Source of the DNA: Pseudomonas sp. HS6
GTDB taxonomy: Bacteria; Pseudomonadota; Gammaproteobacteria; Pseudomonadales; Pseudomonadaceae
Assembly: GCF_023375815.1 (NCBI RefSeq)
Contig: NZ_CP067412.1
Location: 6,466,001 to 6,530,000 of the forward strand
Reading direction: 5' to 3'
DNA: 64,000 nucleotides
The translations under genes were made by a program, and so were the position numbers. Below, piece after piece: positions 28,437 through 45,995 of the stretch; the stretch's first letter is position 1; every line of letters begins with the position of its first letter. The notes under the pieces are model-generated. The model made no database searches and was not told the DNA's origin. It saw only the letters and a program-made list of their open reading frames with translations.

Positions 28437-28522
28437 ATTTTTTTGGCGGGTTTTCGTGGCAAGGCCGGCTTAGTCAGTAAGCACTTCAATTCAGCCTTCG
28501 CGACTTGCAACGGAAACCTACA

Positions 28523-31024
28523 ATGACTGCGCGCGTTACCTGTAAGAACCCTCTGAATTTCACTGCCGAATCGGGCCTTCTGCGTCACGCCGTTCGGGCT
28601 GCGTTGTTCTCCACGGCACTGGGCGTCGGCCTGCTGCCGAACCTGAGTGTTGCGGCGAGCGGCAGTGAGGTCAGCAGCCACCGCTACAACATCGCCGCCG
28701 GGCCATTGGGCGAAGCGCTGAATCAGTTCGCGCGCCAGGCCGGCATCACCTTGTCGATGACCCCGCAACAGACTCAAGGCCGACAATCACCTGCCGTGCA
28801 GGGCGAATATTCGGTAGATCAGGCGTTGAGTCATCTGCTCGGTGGCTCGGGTCTGGAGGCGGTCAGCCAGGACGGCAGCAGCTACGTCTTGCGCTCCGTC
28901 GCAGAAACCGAAGCGCTGGCCCTGCCGACTACCGACATCAAAGGTTTCGCCCTCGGCAACGCGCTGGGCAGCATGGACGGCTACAACGCGACGCACAGCC
29001 AGATAGCCACCAAAACCAGCACCGCGCTGCTGGAAACTTCGCAAAGCGTGTCCGTGGTCACCCGCGAGCAAATGGACGATCAGGGCTCGCAAACCGTTTC
29101 CCAGGCCATGCGCTACACCCCGGGCGTGCTGACCAACCCCTATGGCGCCACGCACCGTTACGATTACGTGGCGATGCGCGGCTTCAACGATGGCTCGGTG
29201 GACAACATCTACCTCGACGGCCTCAAGTCCATGGGCGACAGCGGTACCTACAGCACCATGCAGGTCGATCCTTATTTCCTCGAGCGTGTGGACATTCTCA
29301 AAGGCCCGTCGTCGGTGTTGTACGGCCGCAGCTCGCCGGGAGGGCTGGTGGCGTTGACCAGCAAAAAACCGTTGTACGAGGCTTACCACCAGGTTCAGGC
29401 CACCGTTGGCACTCAGGGCCAGCGCGGTGTCGGTTTTGACTTCAGCGGTCCGGTCGATGACGACAAGCGAATCGCCTATCGTCTGATCAGTTTGACGGAT
29501 CAGTCCGACACGCAATTCGACCACAACAAGGAAAAACGCTTCGCCCTCGCGCCGACGGTCAGCATCGATTTCAACGAAGACACTTCGCTGACCCTGCAGG
29601 CGTATCTGCAGCATGACCCGGATGGCGGCTATCACGGTGGCGTACCGGCCGACGGCACGATTCATCAGCGCAACGGCAACCGCATCTCACCGCACTTCTT
29701 TGAAGGCGAGCCAGGTGTTGATGGCTATTCCCGCGATCAACAGTCGTTCGGTTATCAATTCGAACATCGCTTCAACGACGTCTTCACCGCGCGGCAGAAT
29801 TTCCGTTACCTCGACTCCAAAGTGAACATGGATCAGGTGTACGCCTATGGCTGGACGTCGCCGACCAGCAACGAGCTCAATCGCTACTACACCGGCGGTG
29901 ACGAGCGACTGCACGCGTTCATCGTCGACAACATGCTCCAGGCCGAATTCTTCACCGGCGCGACCAAGCACACGGTGCTGATGGGAGCGGATTACCAGCG
30001 GCGCAAAACGGTGGTCGACTGGACCAGCGGTGGTCTGGCGCCAATCAATGCGTTCAATCCGGAGTACGGCAATTCCGCTATTACGCCGTACGGTGAGACC
30101 AGTTACCTGCGTCGCCTGGAGCAGACCGGGGTTTACCTGCAAGACCTGATTGAAATGGACAAATGGCGCTTCTCCCTTGGTTTGCGTCAGGACTGGGTAG
30201 AGACGTCCGAGGAGAACCGGAATGCCGAGGCGAGCCGTCCGCTCGGCACCGAGATCAGCGACAAACGCACCAAACTGACGGGCCGTGTCGGCGCGCTGTA
30301 CCTGTTCGACAACGGCCTGGCGCCGTACATCAGCTACTCGGAGTCGTTCAATCCCAACTCCTATGCCGACAGCGCCGGCAATCCGCTGGCTCCAACGGAT
30401 GGCACGCAGTGGGAAGCAGGTCTGAAGTACCAGCCACCCGGCACCGACAATCTGTTCACGGCCTCGCTGTTCCGCATCGATCAGGAAAACCTGGCAACCA
30501 AACTCCCGCAGGAAAACTTCTACCGTGCTGTAGGCGCTGTCCGCTCTCAGGGTCTGGAACTGGAGGCGCACATGCAGCTCACCGACAACCTGAAAGTGCT
30601 CGGTAGCTACACCTTCACTGACATCGAGTACTCGAAATCGATGGTCAGCACCCTGAGCACCCCGACCAACGTGATCGAGAACAAAGGCAACTCTCCGACT
30701 CAGGCGCCGCGACACATGGCGTCGTTGTGGGCGGACTACAAGTTCGACAGCGCAGCACTGGATGGCGTGCGAGTGGGCGGCGGTGTGCGTTATGTCGGCT
30801 ATAGCTGGGCGGATGCAGAGAACACTATGAAGGTGCCGTCCTACACGTTGTTCGACGCGTCGATCGGTTATGACCTTGGCAAGGTTGGCTTGAAGGGTGT
30901 CGACGTACGCCTGAATGCCAACAACCTGACCAACGAATCCTACGTGGCCTCCTGCGCCAGTCTGAACTTCTGCTACATGGGCGAGGAGCGCAACGTCGCC
31001 GCCACGGTCAGCTACCAGTTCTAA
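28523..31024 (+). CDS. TonB-dependent siderophore transducer-receptor (STN + plug + barrel)
   Basis: 833 residues from ATG 28523 (an upstream in-frame TTG at 28505 is less likely). A signal peptide ends near the AAS after LLPNLSV. An STN signalling domain follows (about 50-130: YNIAAGPLGEALNQFARQAG), then the plug (SVSVVTREQMDDQGSQTVSQ) and a 22-strand-type barrel with the terminal Phe of YQF. The receptor takes up a ferric siderophore and signals to the FecR/FecI-type pair encoded just before. Overall resemblance, including the C-terminal ASCASLNFCYMGEERNV stretch, is to the FhuA/FiuA/FoxA group (hydroxamates such as ferrichrome or ferrioxamine); the ligand itself cannot be read. Confidence 0.92.
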   Translation: MTARVTCKNPLNFTAESGLLRHAVRAALFSTALGVGLLPNLSVAASGSEVSSHRYNIAAGPLGEALNQFARQAGITLSMTPQQTQGRQSPAVQGEYSVDQALSHLLGGSGLEAVSQDGSSYVLRSVAETEALALPTTDIKGFALGNALGSMDGYNATHSQIATKTSTALLETSQSVSVVTREQMDDQGSQTVSQAMRYTPGVLTNPYGATHRYDYVAMRGFNDGSVDNIYLDGLKSMGDSGTYSTMQVDPYFLERVDILKGPSSVLYGRSSPGGLVALTSKKPLYEAYHQVQATVGTQGQRGVGFDFSGPVDDDKRIAYRLISLTDQSDTQFDHNKEKRFALAPTVSIDFNEDTSLTLQAYLQHDPDGGYHGGVPADGTIHQRNGNRISPHFFEGEPGVDGYSRDQQSFGYQFEHRFNDVFTARQNFRYLDSKVNMDQVYAYGWTSPTSNELNRYYTGGDERLHAFIVDNMLQAEFFTGATKHTVLMGADYQRRKTVVDWTSGGLAPINAFNPEYGNSAITPYGETSYLRRLEQTGVYLQDLIEMDKWRFSLGLRQDWVETSEENRNAEASRPLGTEISDKRTKLTGRVGALYLFDNGLAPYISYSESFNPNSYADSAGNPLAPTDGTQWEAGLKYQPPGTDNLFTASLFRIDQENLATKLPQENFYRAVGAVRSQGLELEAHMQLTDNLKVLGSYTFTDIEYSKSMVSTLSTPTNVIENKGNSPTQAPRHMASLWADYKFDSAALDGVRVGGGVRYVGYSWADAENTMKVPSYTLFDASIGYDLGKVGLKGVDVRLNANNLTNESYVASCASLNFCYMGEERNVAATVSYQF

Positions 31025-31045
31025 GCCTTTGTCTTGTGCATAAAA

Positions 31046-31080
31046 AAGCCAGTCCCTGAGATTCAGGGACTGGCTTTGTC
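31046..31080 (+). terminator. Terminator after the TonB receptor gene
   Basis: Perfect 12-bp stem GCCAGTCCCTGA / TCAGGGACTGGC with a 3-base loop, preceded by AAAAAA and followed by TTTGTCG. The PepSY gene starts 20 bases later, so some read-through is likely. Confidence 0.85.
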
Positions 31081-31100
31081 GTATTCGTGGGGAAAATTTC

Positions 31101-32279
31101 ATGCGTTCTTTTTTGGTTTTACTGCACCGGTATATCGGGTTGGCCACGGCTGTGTTTCTGCTGCTGGCGGGAATCACGGGCAGCATTCTGGCGTTCAACC
31201 ATGAACTGGATGAGTGGCTGAATCCGGAGTTTTACGCGGCTTCGGCCGAGGGGGAGCGTCTACCACCTGGTGAGCTGGTCGATGCGGTGCAATCTGTACA
31301 TCCGAAGTTGCAGGTCTGGTACATGGAGTATCCGAATGAGGCAGGCCACACAGCCTTGCTGGCGGCGGTTCCACGTAATGATCCAGCAACGGGCAAACCT
31401 TTCGATGAGCCTAATCAGGTGTTCTACCTCGACCCGGTCAGTGGTGAGCAAAAAGGCCAGCGCTATTGGGGCGAATGCTGTTTTCAGCGTGAGAACTTCG
31501 TTCCGTTCATTCTCGAGTTCCACTACAACCTGACACTGCCCGGTAACTGGGGTTTGCTGTTGATGGGGTTGGTGGCCATCGCCTGGGTGATTGATTGCTT
31601 CATCGCTCTCTGGCTGACTTTGCCGCGGGGTAAACCCTTCTGGAAGAAGTGGTCGACCGCGTGGAAGATCAAAGGCGGGCATGCTTATCGGCTCAACTTC
31701 GATCTGCATCGTGCGGGGGGGCTGTGGCTGTGGTTGTTATTACTGCCTATAGCCGTCAGCAGTGTGGCCATGAACCTGCCGAGTCAGGCCTTCAAACCAG
31801 TGGTATCGCTGTTTTCTCCGATTGAGCCGAGTGTGTATGAGTCCCGAGGGCGGATGCCTGCCAAAGAGCTGGGGATCACCCGATTGAGTTATCAACAGGT
31901 ATACGAAAGAGCGCAGCAGGAGGGAAAAAGGCTAGGGCTGACTGCTGCGATCGGTGAGTTGTATTACAGCTTTGAGTACAACTTCTACGGTGCAGGGTTT
32001 GGACAGCATGACACCGAGGCCCATGGTAAATCCTGGTTGTTCTTCCACGGTACGGACGGGCGGTTACTGGGGCAGGAGATCGCAGGAGAAGGGACGTTAG
32101 GAGAGCGGTTTTATCGGTTGCAGTTGCCTATACACGGTGGAAGGATCATAGGCTTTACCGGGCAAGTGATGATCGCGGTATTGGGTGTTCTGATTGCGGG
32201 GTTGTCCGGGACAGGCGTCTACATCTGGTGGCGCAAATGGCAGGCTCGTCGAAGCAGCAAGGTCCGCAGAGCGGTTTGA
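31101..32279 (+). CDS. PepSY-TM membrane protein, iron-uptake associated
   Basis: 392 residues. Four predicted membrane segments: LATAVFLLLAGITGSILAF (about 14-32), LLLMGLVAIAWVIDCFIALW (about 152-171), LWLWLLLLPIAVSSVAMN (about 207-224) and IIGFTGQVMIAVLGVLIAGLS (about 355-375), with conserved His in LLHRYIG, NHELDEW, FHYNLTLPG and DLHRAGG. These are features of PepSY-associated TM proteins found beside siderophore receptors; some members are thought to reduce ferric siderophore in the periplasm. Position behind the TonB receptor supports this. The downstream sequence AAAACCCCTGTCTGC-ATTA-GCAGAC (32310-32334) is the first part of a terminator that is cut off at the join near 32336. Confidence 0.85.
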   Translation: MRSFLVLLHRYIGLATAVFLLLAGITGSILAFNHELDEWLNPEFYAASAEGERLPPGELVDAVQSVHPKLQVWYMEYPNEAGHTALLAAVPRNDPATGKPFDEPNQVFYLDPVSGEQKGQRYWGECCFQRENFVPFILEFHYNLTLPGNWGLLLMGLVAIAWVIDCFIALWLTLPRGKPFWKKWSTAWKIKGGHAYRLNFDLHRAGGLWLWLLLLPIAVSSVAMNLPSQAFKPVVSLFSPIEPSVYESRGRMPAKELGITRLSYQQVYERAQQEGKRLGLTAAIGELYYSFEYNFYGAGFGQHDTEAHGKSWLFFHGTDGRLLGQEIAGEGTLGERFYRLQLPIHGGRIIGFTGQVMIAVLGVLIAGLSGTGVYIWWRKWQARRSSKVRRAV

Positions 32280-32336
32280 AAATCGGGCTTTTGCAGGCTC
32301 TGAAACGACAAAACCCCTGTCTGCATTAGCAGACAT

Positions 32337-32771
32337 ACTACCGTCACCACCTGCACCGGTGTTGAAATGTTCCGCAAACTGCTCGACGAAGGTCGTGCTG
32401 GCGAGAACTGCGGCGTTCTGCTGCGCGGCACCAAGCGTGACGACGTTGAGCGTGGTCAGGTTCTGGTTAAGCCAGGTACCGTTAAGCCGCACACCAAGTT
32501 CACCGCAGAAGTTTACGTTCTGAGCAAGGAAGAAGGCGGCCGTCATACTCCGTTCTTCAAAGGCTATCGTCCACAGTTCTACTTCCGTACTACTGACGTG
32601 ACCGGTAACTGCGAGCTGCCAGAAGGCGTTGAAATGGTAATGCCAGGTGACAACATTCAGATGACTGTTACCCTGATCAAAACCATCGCGATGGAAGATG
32701 GTCTGCGTTTCGCTATCCGTGAGGGCGGTCGTACCGTCGGCGCTGGTGTCGTAGCCAAAATCATCGAGTAA
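32337..32771 (+). CDS. tufB: Elongation factor Tu, 3' fragment (tufB)
   Basis: 144 codons from [16 protein letters not shown] to VVAKIIE and a normal stop. This is domains 2 (second half) and 3 of EF-Tu; the GTPase domain is missing. EF-Tu brings aminoacyl-tRNA to the ribosome. The downstream order tRNA-Trp, secE, nusG is the normal one for the tufB copy. The 5' end is not a mutation scar: the sequence changes abruptly from the iron locus at about 32336. The ATG at 32367 is an internal Met and not a real start. Confidence 0.9.
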   Translation, partial: TTVTTCTGVEMFRKLLDEGRAGENCGVLLRGTKRDDVERGQVLVKPGTVKPHTKFTAEVYVLSKEEGGRHTPFFKGYRPQFYFRTTDVTGNCELPEGVEMVMPGDNIQMTVTLIKTIAMEDGLRFAIREGGRTVGAGVVAKIIE

Positions 32772-32792
32772 GTAGTTGTAATGTATTTTTCG

Positions 32793-32824
32793 GGCCGGCA
32801 TAATGGTCGGCCTGATTTTGTTTT
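32793..32824 (+). terminator. Hairpin between tuf and tRNA-Trp
   Basis: GGCCG-GCATAATGGT-CGGCC followed by TGATTTTGTTTT. The stem is short, so partial read-through into tRNA-Trp and secE is possible. Confidence 0.5.
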
Positions 32825-32900
32825 AGGTCAGTAGCTCAATTGGCAGAGCGACGGTCTCCAAAACCGTAGGTTGGGGGTTCGATTCCCTCCTGACCTGCCA
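32825..32900 (+). tRNA. tRNA-Trp (anticodon CCA)
   Basis: 76 bases, AGGTCAG acceptor pairing with CTGACCT, encoded CCA, T-loop GGTTCGATTCC and anticodon loop CTCCAAA. It lies in its usual place between tuf and secE. Confidence 0.97.
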
Positions 32901-32945
32901 GATTCACTCGGTGTGTCTGGCTTTCTTTTCACAGGATCTTCATAG

Positions 32946-33314
32946 ATGACTCCTAAGGCTGAAGCTCAAGGCTCTCGCTTCGATCTGCTTAAGTGGCTTG
33001 TAGTGGTCGCTTTGGTGGTTGTTGGCGTTGTAGGCAATCAGTATTACTCTGCTTCGCCGATCCTGTACCGCGTACTCGCATTGCTTGTCATTGCTGCTGT
33101 AGCTGCCTTTGTAGGCCTGCAGACTGCCAAGGGCAAGTCTTTCTTTGTACTGGTTAAGGAAGCTCGCACCGAGATTCGTAAAGTCGTATGGCCAACTCGC
33201 CAAGAAACCACGCAGACCACGTTGATTGTTGTGGCTGTTGTTCTGGTTATGGCGTTGCTGTTGTGGGGGCTTGATTCCCTGCTCGGCTGGCTTGTTTCCT
33301 TGATTGTCGGCTAA
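32946..33314 (+). CDS. secE: SecE, preprotein translocase subunit
   Basis: 122 residues. Three membrane segments (WLVVVALVVVGVVGNQYY, VLALLVIAAVAAFVGL, TLIVVAVVLVMALLLWGLDSL) with the conserved amphipathic stretch EARTEIRKVVWPTRQET between them. SecE clamps SecY in the inner-membrane Sec channel. The three-helix form is the usual one in gammaproteobacteria. It forms an operon with nusG (9-base gap). Confidence 0.97.
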   Translation: MTPKAEAQGSRFDLLKWLVVVALVVVGVVGNQYYSASPILYRVLALLVIAAVAAFVGLQTAKGKSFFVLVKEARTEIRKVVWPTRQETTQTTLIVVAVVLVMALLLWGLDSLLGWLVSLIVG

Positions 33315-33323
33315 GGGTGTCCC

Positions 33324-33857
33324 GTGGCTAAGCGTTGGTACGTTGTGCATGCTTACTCGGGTTACGAGAAGCATGTAATGCGCTCGCTGATCGAGCGTGT
33401 AAAGCTGGCTGGCATGGAAGATGGCTTCGGCGAAATTCTGGTTCCCACTGAAGAAGTGGTTGAAATGCGTAATGGCCAGAAGCGCAAAAGCGAACGTAAG
33501 TTCTTCCCTGGCTATGTGCTGGTCCAGATGGATATGAACGAGGGTACTTGGCACTTGGTCAAGGATACTCCTCGGGTGATGGGTTTTATCGGCGGTACTG
33601 CTGATAAGCCTGCACCAATCACTGATAAAGAAGCAGAGGCGATCCTGCGTCGCGTTGCTGACGGTAGCGACAAGCCGAAGCCGAAGACGTTGTTCGAGCC
33701 AGGTGAAACCGTTCGTGTCAATGACGGTCCTTTCGCTGACTTTAACGGTGTTGTTGAAGAAGTTAACTACGAAAAGAGCCGGATCCAAGTGGCGGTGCTC
33801 ATTTTCGGTCGCTCTACTCCGGTAGAGTTGGAGTTCAGTCAGGTCGAAAAGGTCTAA
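33324..33857 (+). CDS. nusG: NusG, transcription elongation/termination factor
   Basis: 177 residues from GTG 33324 ([18 protein letters not shown]). The NGN domain binds RNA polymerase and the C-terminal KOW domain ([23 protein letters not shown]) binds Rho or S10. Full length and unaltered. A terminator follows, which separates secE-nusG from the ribosomal protein operon. Confidence 0.98.
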   Translation: MAKRWYVVHAYSGYEKHVMRSLIERVKLAGMEDGFGEILVPTEEVVEMRNGQKRKSERKFFPGYVLVQMDMNEGTWHLVKDTPRVMGFIGGTADKPAPITDKEAEAILRRVADGSDKPKPKTLFEPGETVRVNDGPFADFNGVVEEVNYEKSRIQVAVLIFGRSTPVELEFSQVEKV

Positions 33858-33873
33858 CTGGACAAGCATCCCA

Positions 33874-33902
33874 ACCCCGCAGCCGTAGGCTGTGGGGTTT
33901 TG
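33874..33902 (+). terminator. Terminator after nusG
   Basis: 12-bp stem AACCCCGCAGCC / GGCTGTGGGGTT (one G-T pair) with loop GTA, followed by TTGTCG. Confidence 0.85.
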
Positions 33903-33974
33903 TCGTCACTGGGATAAACGCGCAAGTAACCGGGGAGCCTTTCGAGGCGATCGAACCCGTAATTGGAGTGCCTC

Positions 33975-34406
33975 ATGGCCAAGAAGATTACCGCTTACAT
34001 CAAGCTGCAAGTGAAGGCCGCTCAGGCTAACCCAAGTCCACCTGTTGGTCCTGCTCTGGGTCAGCACGGCGTGAACATCATGGAATTCTGCAAAGCTTTC
34101 AACGCCCGTACCCAGGGTCTGGAAGCTGGTCTGCCGACTCCAGTGATCATCACTGTCTACAGCGACCGTAGCTTCACTTTCGAAACCAAATCCACCCCTG
34201 CTTCGGTTCTGCTGAAGAAAGCGGCCGGTCTGACCAGCGGTTCCGCTCGTCCGAACACCGTTAAGGTTGGCACTGTTACCCGTGCTCAGCTGGAAGAGAT
34301 CGCGAAAACCAAAAACGCGGATCTGACTGCAGCTGATATGGATGCAGCCGTGCGTACTATCGCCGGTTCTGCTCGTAGCATGGGCCTTAACGTGGAGGGT
34401 GTGTAA
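33975..34406 (+). CDS. rplK: Ribosomal protein L11
   Basis: 143 residues from ATG 33975 ([20 protein letters not shown]); GGAGTG lies 8 bases upstream. An ATG at 33963 is in frame but gives an atypical start. L11 forms the GTPase-associated centre of the 50S subunit with L10 and L7/L12. Its stop overlaps the rplA start by one base (TAATG), so the two are coupled. Confidence 0.98.
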   Translation: MAKKITAYIKLQVKAAQANPSPPVGPALGQHGVNIMEFCKAFNARTQGLEAGLPTPVIITVYSDRSFTFETKSTPASVLLKKAAGLTSGSARPNTVKVGTVTRAQLEEIAKTKNADLTAADMDAAVRTIAGSARSMGLNVEGV

Positions 34407-35101
34407 TGGCTAAGCTGACCAAGCGTCAAAAGGCTATCGCCGGCAAAATCGAAGCAGGCAAGGCCTACAACTTTGTAGACGCCGCCGCACTGCTGGCCGA
34501 GCTGTCGACTGTCAAGTTCAGCGAGTCGTTTGACGTTGCTGTAAACCTGGGCGTAGACCCGCGTAAATCCGACCAGGTTGTTCGTAGCGCTACTGTGCTG
34601 CCACACGGCACTGGCAAGACCGTTCGCGTTGCTGTGTTCACCCAGGGTCCAGCTGCTGAGGCCGCTCTGGCTGCCGGCGCTGACCGTGTAGGTATGGACG
34701 ACCTGGCTGCCGAAATGAAAGGCGGCGACCTGAACTATGACGTAGTGATTGCATCCCCGGATGCAATGCGCGTTGTAGGTCAACTGGGTCAGATCCTCGG
34801 TCCACGTGGCCTGATGCCTAACCCTAAAGTCGGCACCGTAACTCCAGACGTAGCCACCGCGGTTAAAAACGCCAAGGCTGGTCAGGTTCGTTACCGCACC
34901 GACAAAAATGGCATCATCCACACTTCCGTTGGCAAGATCGGCTTCGATGCCGTCAAGCTGAAGGAAAACGTTGAAGCACTGATCGCTGATCTGAAGCGTA
35001 TCAAGCCAGCTTCCTCGAAAGGTATCTACGTCAAGCGCGTTACCCTGAGCACCACTATGGGCCCAGGTCTGGTTATCGACCAGAGCTCGCTGGACGCGTA
35101 A
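34406..35101 (+). CDS. rplA: Ribosomal protein L1
   Basis: 231 residues, full length, with the family signature [14 protein letters not shown]1 forms the L1 stalk of the 50S subunit near the E site, and represses rplK-rplA translation by binding their mRNA. Translation is coupled to rplK by a one-base overlap. Confidence 0.98.
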   Translation: MAKLTKRQKAIAGKIEAGKAYNFVDAAALLAELSTVKFSESFDVAVNLGVDPRKSDQVVRSATVLPHGTGKTVRVAVFTQGPAAEAALAAGADRVGMDDLAAEMKGGDLNYDVVIASPDAMRVVGQLGQILGPRGLMPNPKVGTVTPDVATAVKNAKAGQVRYRTDKNGIIHTSVGKIGFDAVKLKENVEALIADLKRIKPASSKGIYVKRVTLSTTMGPGLVIDQSSLDA

Positions 35102-35119
35102 GACAAAATTGGCACGAGT

Positions 35120-35298
35120 TATCGTGCCAATCGAAAGATTGGGGTCCCTGCCTGGCGGGGGCTATCCAAGACCGTAGGCGACGCAAGTCTTAAACCTCAA
35201 GCCTACGCAGATGGTGCTCCCGGTTCCTTACCGAATCAGACACCAAAACGACATTCGGTTCCGATCGAATGAAACGGTAACAAGCAGGAGTTAAACCC
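35120..35298 (+). ncRNA. L10 leader (autoregulatory mRNA structure)
   Basis: The gap before rplJ contains the usual structured target of the L10-L12 complex: GGGGTCCCTGCCTGGC, GTAGGCGACGCAAG paired with CAAGCCTACGC, and GGTGCTCCCGGTTCCTTACCG. This matches the known L10 leader family by position and motifs; the exact fold was not computed. Confidence 0.75.
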
Positions 35299-35799
35299 GT
35301 GGCAATTAATCTCGAAGACAAGAAGGCCATCGTCGCTGAAGTCAACGAGGCTGCCAAAGTCGCTCTGTCCGCTGTCGTGGTTGATGCCCGTGGCGTAACA
35401 GTAGGCGCAATGACCGGACTCCGTAAAGAGGCTCGTGAAGCTGGCGTTTACGTACGTGTTGTACGTAACACCCTGCTCAAGCGCGCTGTTGCTGGTACTT
35501 CGTACGAAGTGCTCAACGACGCGTTCACCGGCCCGACCCTGATCGCATTCTCGAACGAACATCCGGGCGCTGCTGCTCGTATTTTCAAAGAGTTTTCGAA
35601 GGGTCAGGACAAGTTCGAGATCAAGGCAGCTGCGTTCGAGGGCAAGTTCCTCGCAGCTAATCAGATCGACGTTCTGGCAACTCTGCCGACCCGTGACGAA
35701 GCAATTTCTCAGCTGATGAGCGTGATTCAAGGCGCTACCAGCAAATTGGCTCGTACTCTGGCGGCAATTCGCGACCAGAAAGAAGCTGCTGCAGCCTAA
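35299..35799 (+). CDS. rplJ: Ribosomal protein L10
   Basis: 166 residues from GTG 35299 ([19 protein letters not shown]), with AGCAGGAG upstream. L10 anchors the L7/L12 dimers to the 50S stalk through its C-terminal helix ([20 protein letters not shown]). Regulated by its own leader. Confidence 0.98.
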   Translation: MAINLEDKKAIVAEVNEAAKVALSAVVVDARGVTVGAMTGLRKEAREAGVYVRVVRNTLLKRAVAGTSYEVLNDAFTGPTLIAFSNEHPGAAARIFKEFSKGQDKFEIKAAAFEGKFLAANQIDVLATLPTRDEAISQLMSVIQGATSKLARTLAAIRDQKEAAAA

Positions 35800-35873
35800 G
35801 GCTCGTCAGCTTCTCGCGTTTTTTGTTTATTTCGATGGTCGCGTAGGCCGTCCCCCAATTCAGGAATTGAGTC

Positions 35874-36239
35874 ATGTCTCTGACTAACGAACAAATCATC
35901 GAAGCAATCGGCCAGAAATCCGTAGTGGAAATCGTTGAGCTGATCAAAGCGATGGAAGAAACCTTCGGTGTTACCGCTGCTGCTGCTTCGGCTGGTCCAG
36001 CTGCTGCTGCCGCTGTTGTTGAAGAGCAAACCGAGTTCAACGTTGTTCTGCTGGAAGCTGGCGAGAAGAAGGTTAACGTGATCAAGGCAGTTCGTGAACT
36101 GACCGGTCTGGGCCTGAAAGAAGCCAAAGAGAAAGTAGACGGCGCTCCTCAGGTTGTAGCTGAAGGCGTTTCGAAAGAAGCTGCTGAAGACGCCAAGAAG
36201 AAGCTGGAAGAAGCAGGCGCTAAAGTCGAGCTGAAATAA
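35874..36239 (+). CDS. rplL: Ribosomal protein L7/L12
   Basis: 121 residues: N-terminal dimer domain, Ala-rich hinge ([15 protein letters not shown]) and C-terminal factor-binding domain ([20 protein letters not shown]). It recruits translation GTPases to the ribosome. Between it and rpoB is an attenuator. Confidence 0.98.
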   Translation: MSLTNEQIIEAIGQKSVVEIVELIKAMEETFGVTAAAASAGPAAAAAVVEEQTEFNVVLLEAGEKKVNVIKAVRELTGLGLKEAKEKVDGAPQVVAEGVSKEAAEDAKKKLEEAGAKVELK

Positions 36240-36285
36240 GTATCGACTTTGCTCCTCCAGCCCGAGCGTCAAGCGAAAGGCTGAT

Positions 36286-36314
36286 GGCTGGTGGCTCTTG
36301 CCACCGGCCTTTTT
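36286..36314 (+). terminator. Attenuator between rplL and rpoB
   Basis: Stem GGCTGGTGGC / GCCACCGGCC with loop TCTT, one mismatch in the stem, followed by TTTTT. The position matches the known partial terminator that lowers rpoBC transcription relative to the ribosomal genes. Confidence 0.8.
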
Positions 36315-36459
36315 CCGTTATTGGCAGCCGACTGGGTCGGTGCCGATAACGAGCTGTAACCACCCGATGCGGTGGCGCAAACCATGGGGTTTGCACGATT
36401 TTCTGGCTGCTCCCGTCGGGAGGGGCCAAACAAGCAGGTGACCAAGCTGGGGAACGCTG

Positions 36460-40533
<4,074 letters not shown>

Positions 40534-40596
40534 CACGTGACGCGATCGAGAGCGGGGCAGGATTGCCCGCTCTCTGCTCCGCCAGGAGGAAAGGCC

Positions 40597-44796
<4,200 letters not shown>

Positions 44797-44831
44797 GTTC
44801 TGCGGAAAATGAGCTAAGGCCCTGATCGAAC

Positions 44832-44872
44832 CGCTCATCGAATCGAGACAATTTGTCGAGGTTCGACGAGCG
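44832..44872 (+). promoter_or_regulatory. Long hairpin between rpoC and rpsL
   Basis: CGCTCATCGAA pairs with TTCGACGAGCG (one A-C mismatch) and encloses a second stem GACAA / TTGTC. No T-run follows. It may end or process the rpoBC transcript or slow read-through into rpsL. Confidence 0.5.
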
Positions 44873-44891
44873 GGGAGGTCGGGGCCTTGCC

Positions 44892-44920
44892 TTGACTGGG
44901 GACAAGATCCTCTTTAGACT
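44892..44920 (+). promoter_or_regulatory. Sigma-70-type promoter for rpsL-rpsG-fusA
   Basis: TTGACT, 17-base spacer, TAGACT; about 90 bases before the rpsL ATG. Good spacing and box quality; no experimental support. Confidence 0.65.
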
Positions 44921-45011
44921 CTTGATCCCCTAAATTTGGCGGGAATTCGTTCCTGCCATTTTGCTTTTCTTGCAAGACAATAGCGTCGCAAGACAACAGT
45001 GGAGCTAGTAG

Positions 45012-45383
45012 ATGGCAACTATCAACCAGCTGGTACGTCAGCCGCGTAAGCGTATCGTCGAGAAATCCGACGTGCCTGCGCTGCAGAACTGCCCGCAACG
45101 TCGTGGCGTGTGCACCCGTGTGTACACCACTACGCCGAAAAAACCTAACTCGGCACTGCGTAAAGTATGCCGTGTGCGTCTGACCAACGGTTTCGAGGTT
45201 TCCTCGTACATCGGTGGTGAAGGCCACAACCTGCAAGAGCACAGCGTGGTACTGATCCGCGGCGGTCGTGTAAAAGACTTGCCAGGTGTTCGTTACCACA
45301 CCGTTCGCGGCTCCTTGGATACTTCCGGCGTTAAAGGCCGTAACCAGGGTCGTTCGAAGTACGGTACCAAGCGTCCGAAGTAA
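45012..45383 (+). CDS. rpsL: Ribosomal protein S12
   Basis: 123 residues, with GTGGAGC before the ATG. The accuracy-centre loops read [10 protein letters not shown] and [14 protein letters not shown], with the wild-type lysines at the usual streptomycin-resistance positions. First gene of the str operon (rpsL-rpsG-fusA-tuf). Confidence 0.98.
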
Positions 45384-45491
45384 TCGGCCGTTTTGAAGAT
45401 TTTCATTTTATTGAGTCGATAAGAGTAAGGTCGGGCGCGCATCCTCTGGATCTGTCCCGAGCTAACCTGAAGACCGTTTGAGGGCTTATCA

Positions 45492-45965
45492 ATGCCAAGA
45501 CGTCGCGTAGCAGCAAAGCGTGAGATTCTGGACGATCCGAAATACGGAAGCCAAATCCTCGCCAAATTCATGAACCACGTTATGGAAAGCGGCAAGAAAG
45601 CCGTTGCCGAGCGTATCGTTTATGGTGCCCTGGAAACCGTTGCGACCCGTAAGGCTGGCGCCGATCCCCTGGAACTCTTCGAAAAAGCACTCGACGCCAT
45701 CGCTCCGCTGGTCGAAGTGAAGTCGCGCCGCGTTGGTGGTGCTACTTACCAGGTTCCGGTCGAAGTTCGTCCGTCCCGTCGTAACGCTCTGGCAATGCGC
45801 TGGTTGGTAGACTTCGCCCGTAAGCGTGGCGAGAAGTCTATGGCTCTGCGCTTGGCTGGCGAGCTGCTGGATGCTGCTGAAGGTAAAGGTGCTGCTGTTA
45901 AGAAGCGTGAAGACGTGCACCGTATGGCCGAAGCCAACAAAGCTTTCTCGCACTACCGCTTCTAA
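45492..45965 (+). CDS. rpsG: Ribosomal protein S7
   Basis: 157 residues starting [20 protein letters not shown]. It organises the head of the 30S subunit and is known to regulate the str operon. Second gene of that operon, 31 bases before fusA. GAGGGC lies before the ATG. Confidence 0.98.
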   Translation: MPRRRVAAKREILDDPKYGSQILAKFMNHVMESGKKAVAERIVYGALETVATRKAGADPLELFEKALDAIAPLVEVKSRRVGGATYQVPVEVRPSRRNALAMRWLVDFARKRGEKSMALRLAGELLDAAEGKGAAVKKREDVHRMAEANKAFSHYRF

Positions 45966-45995
45966 TTTTAGCTTCACTAATTTTGCGAGGGCTTT

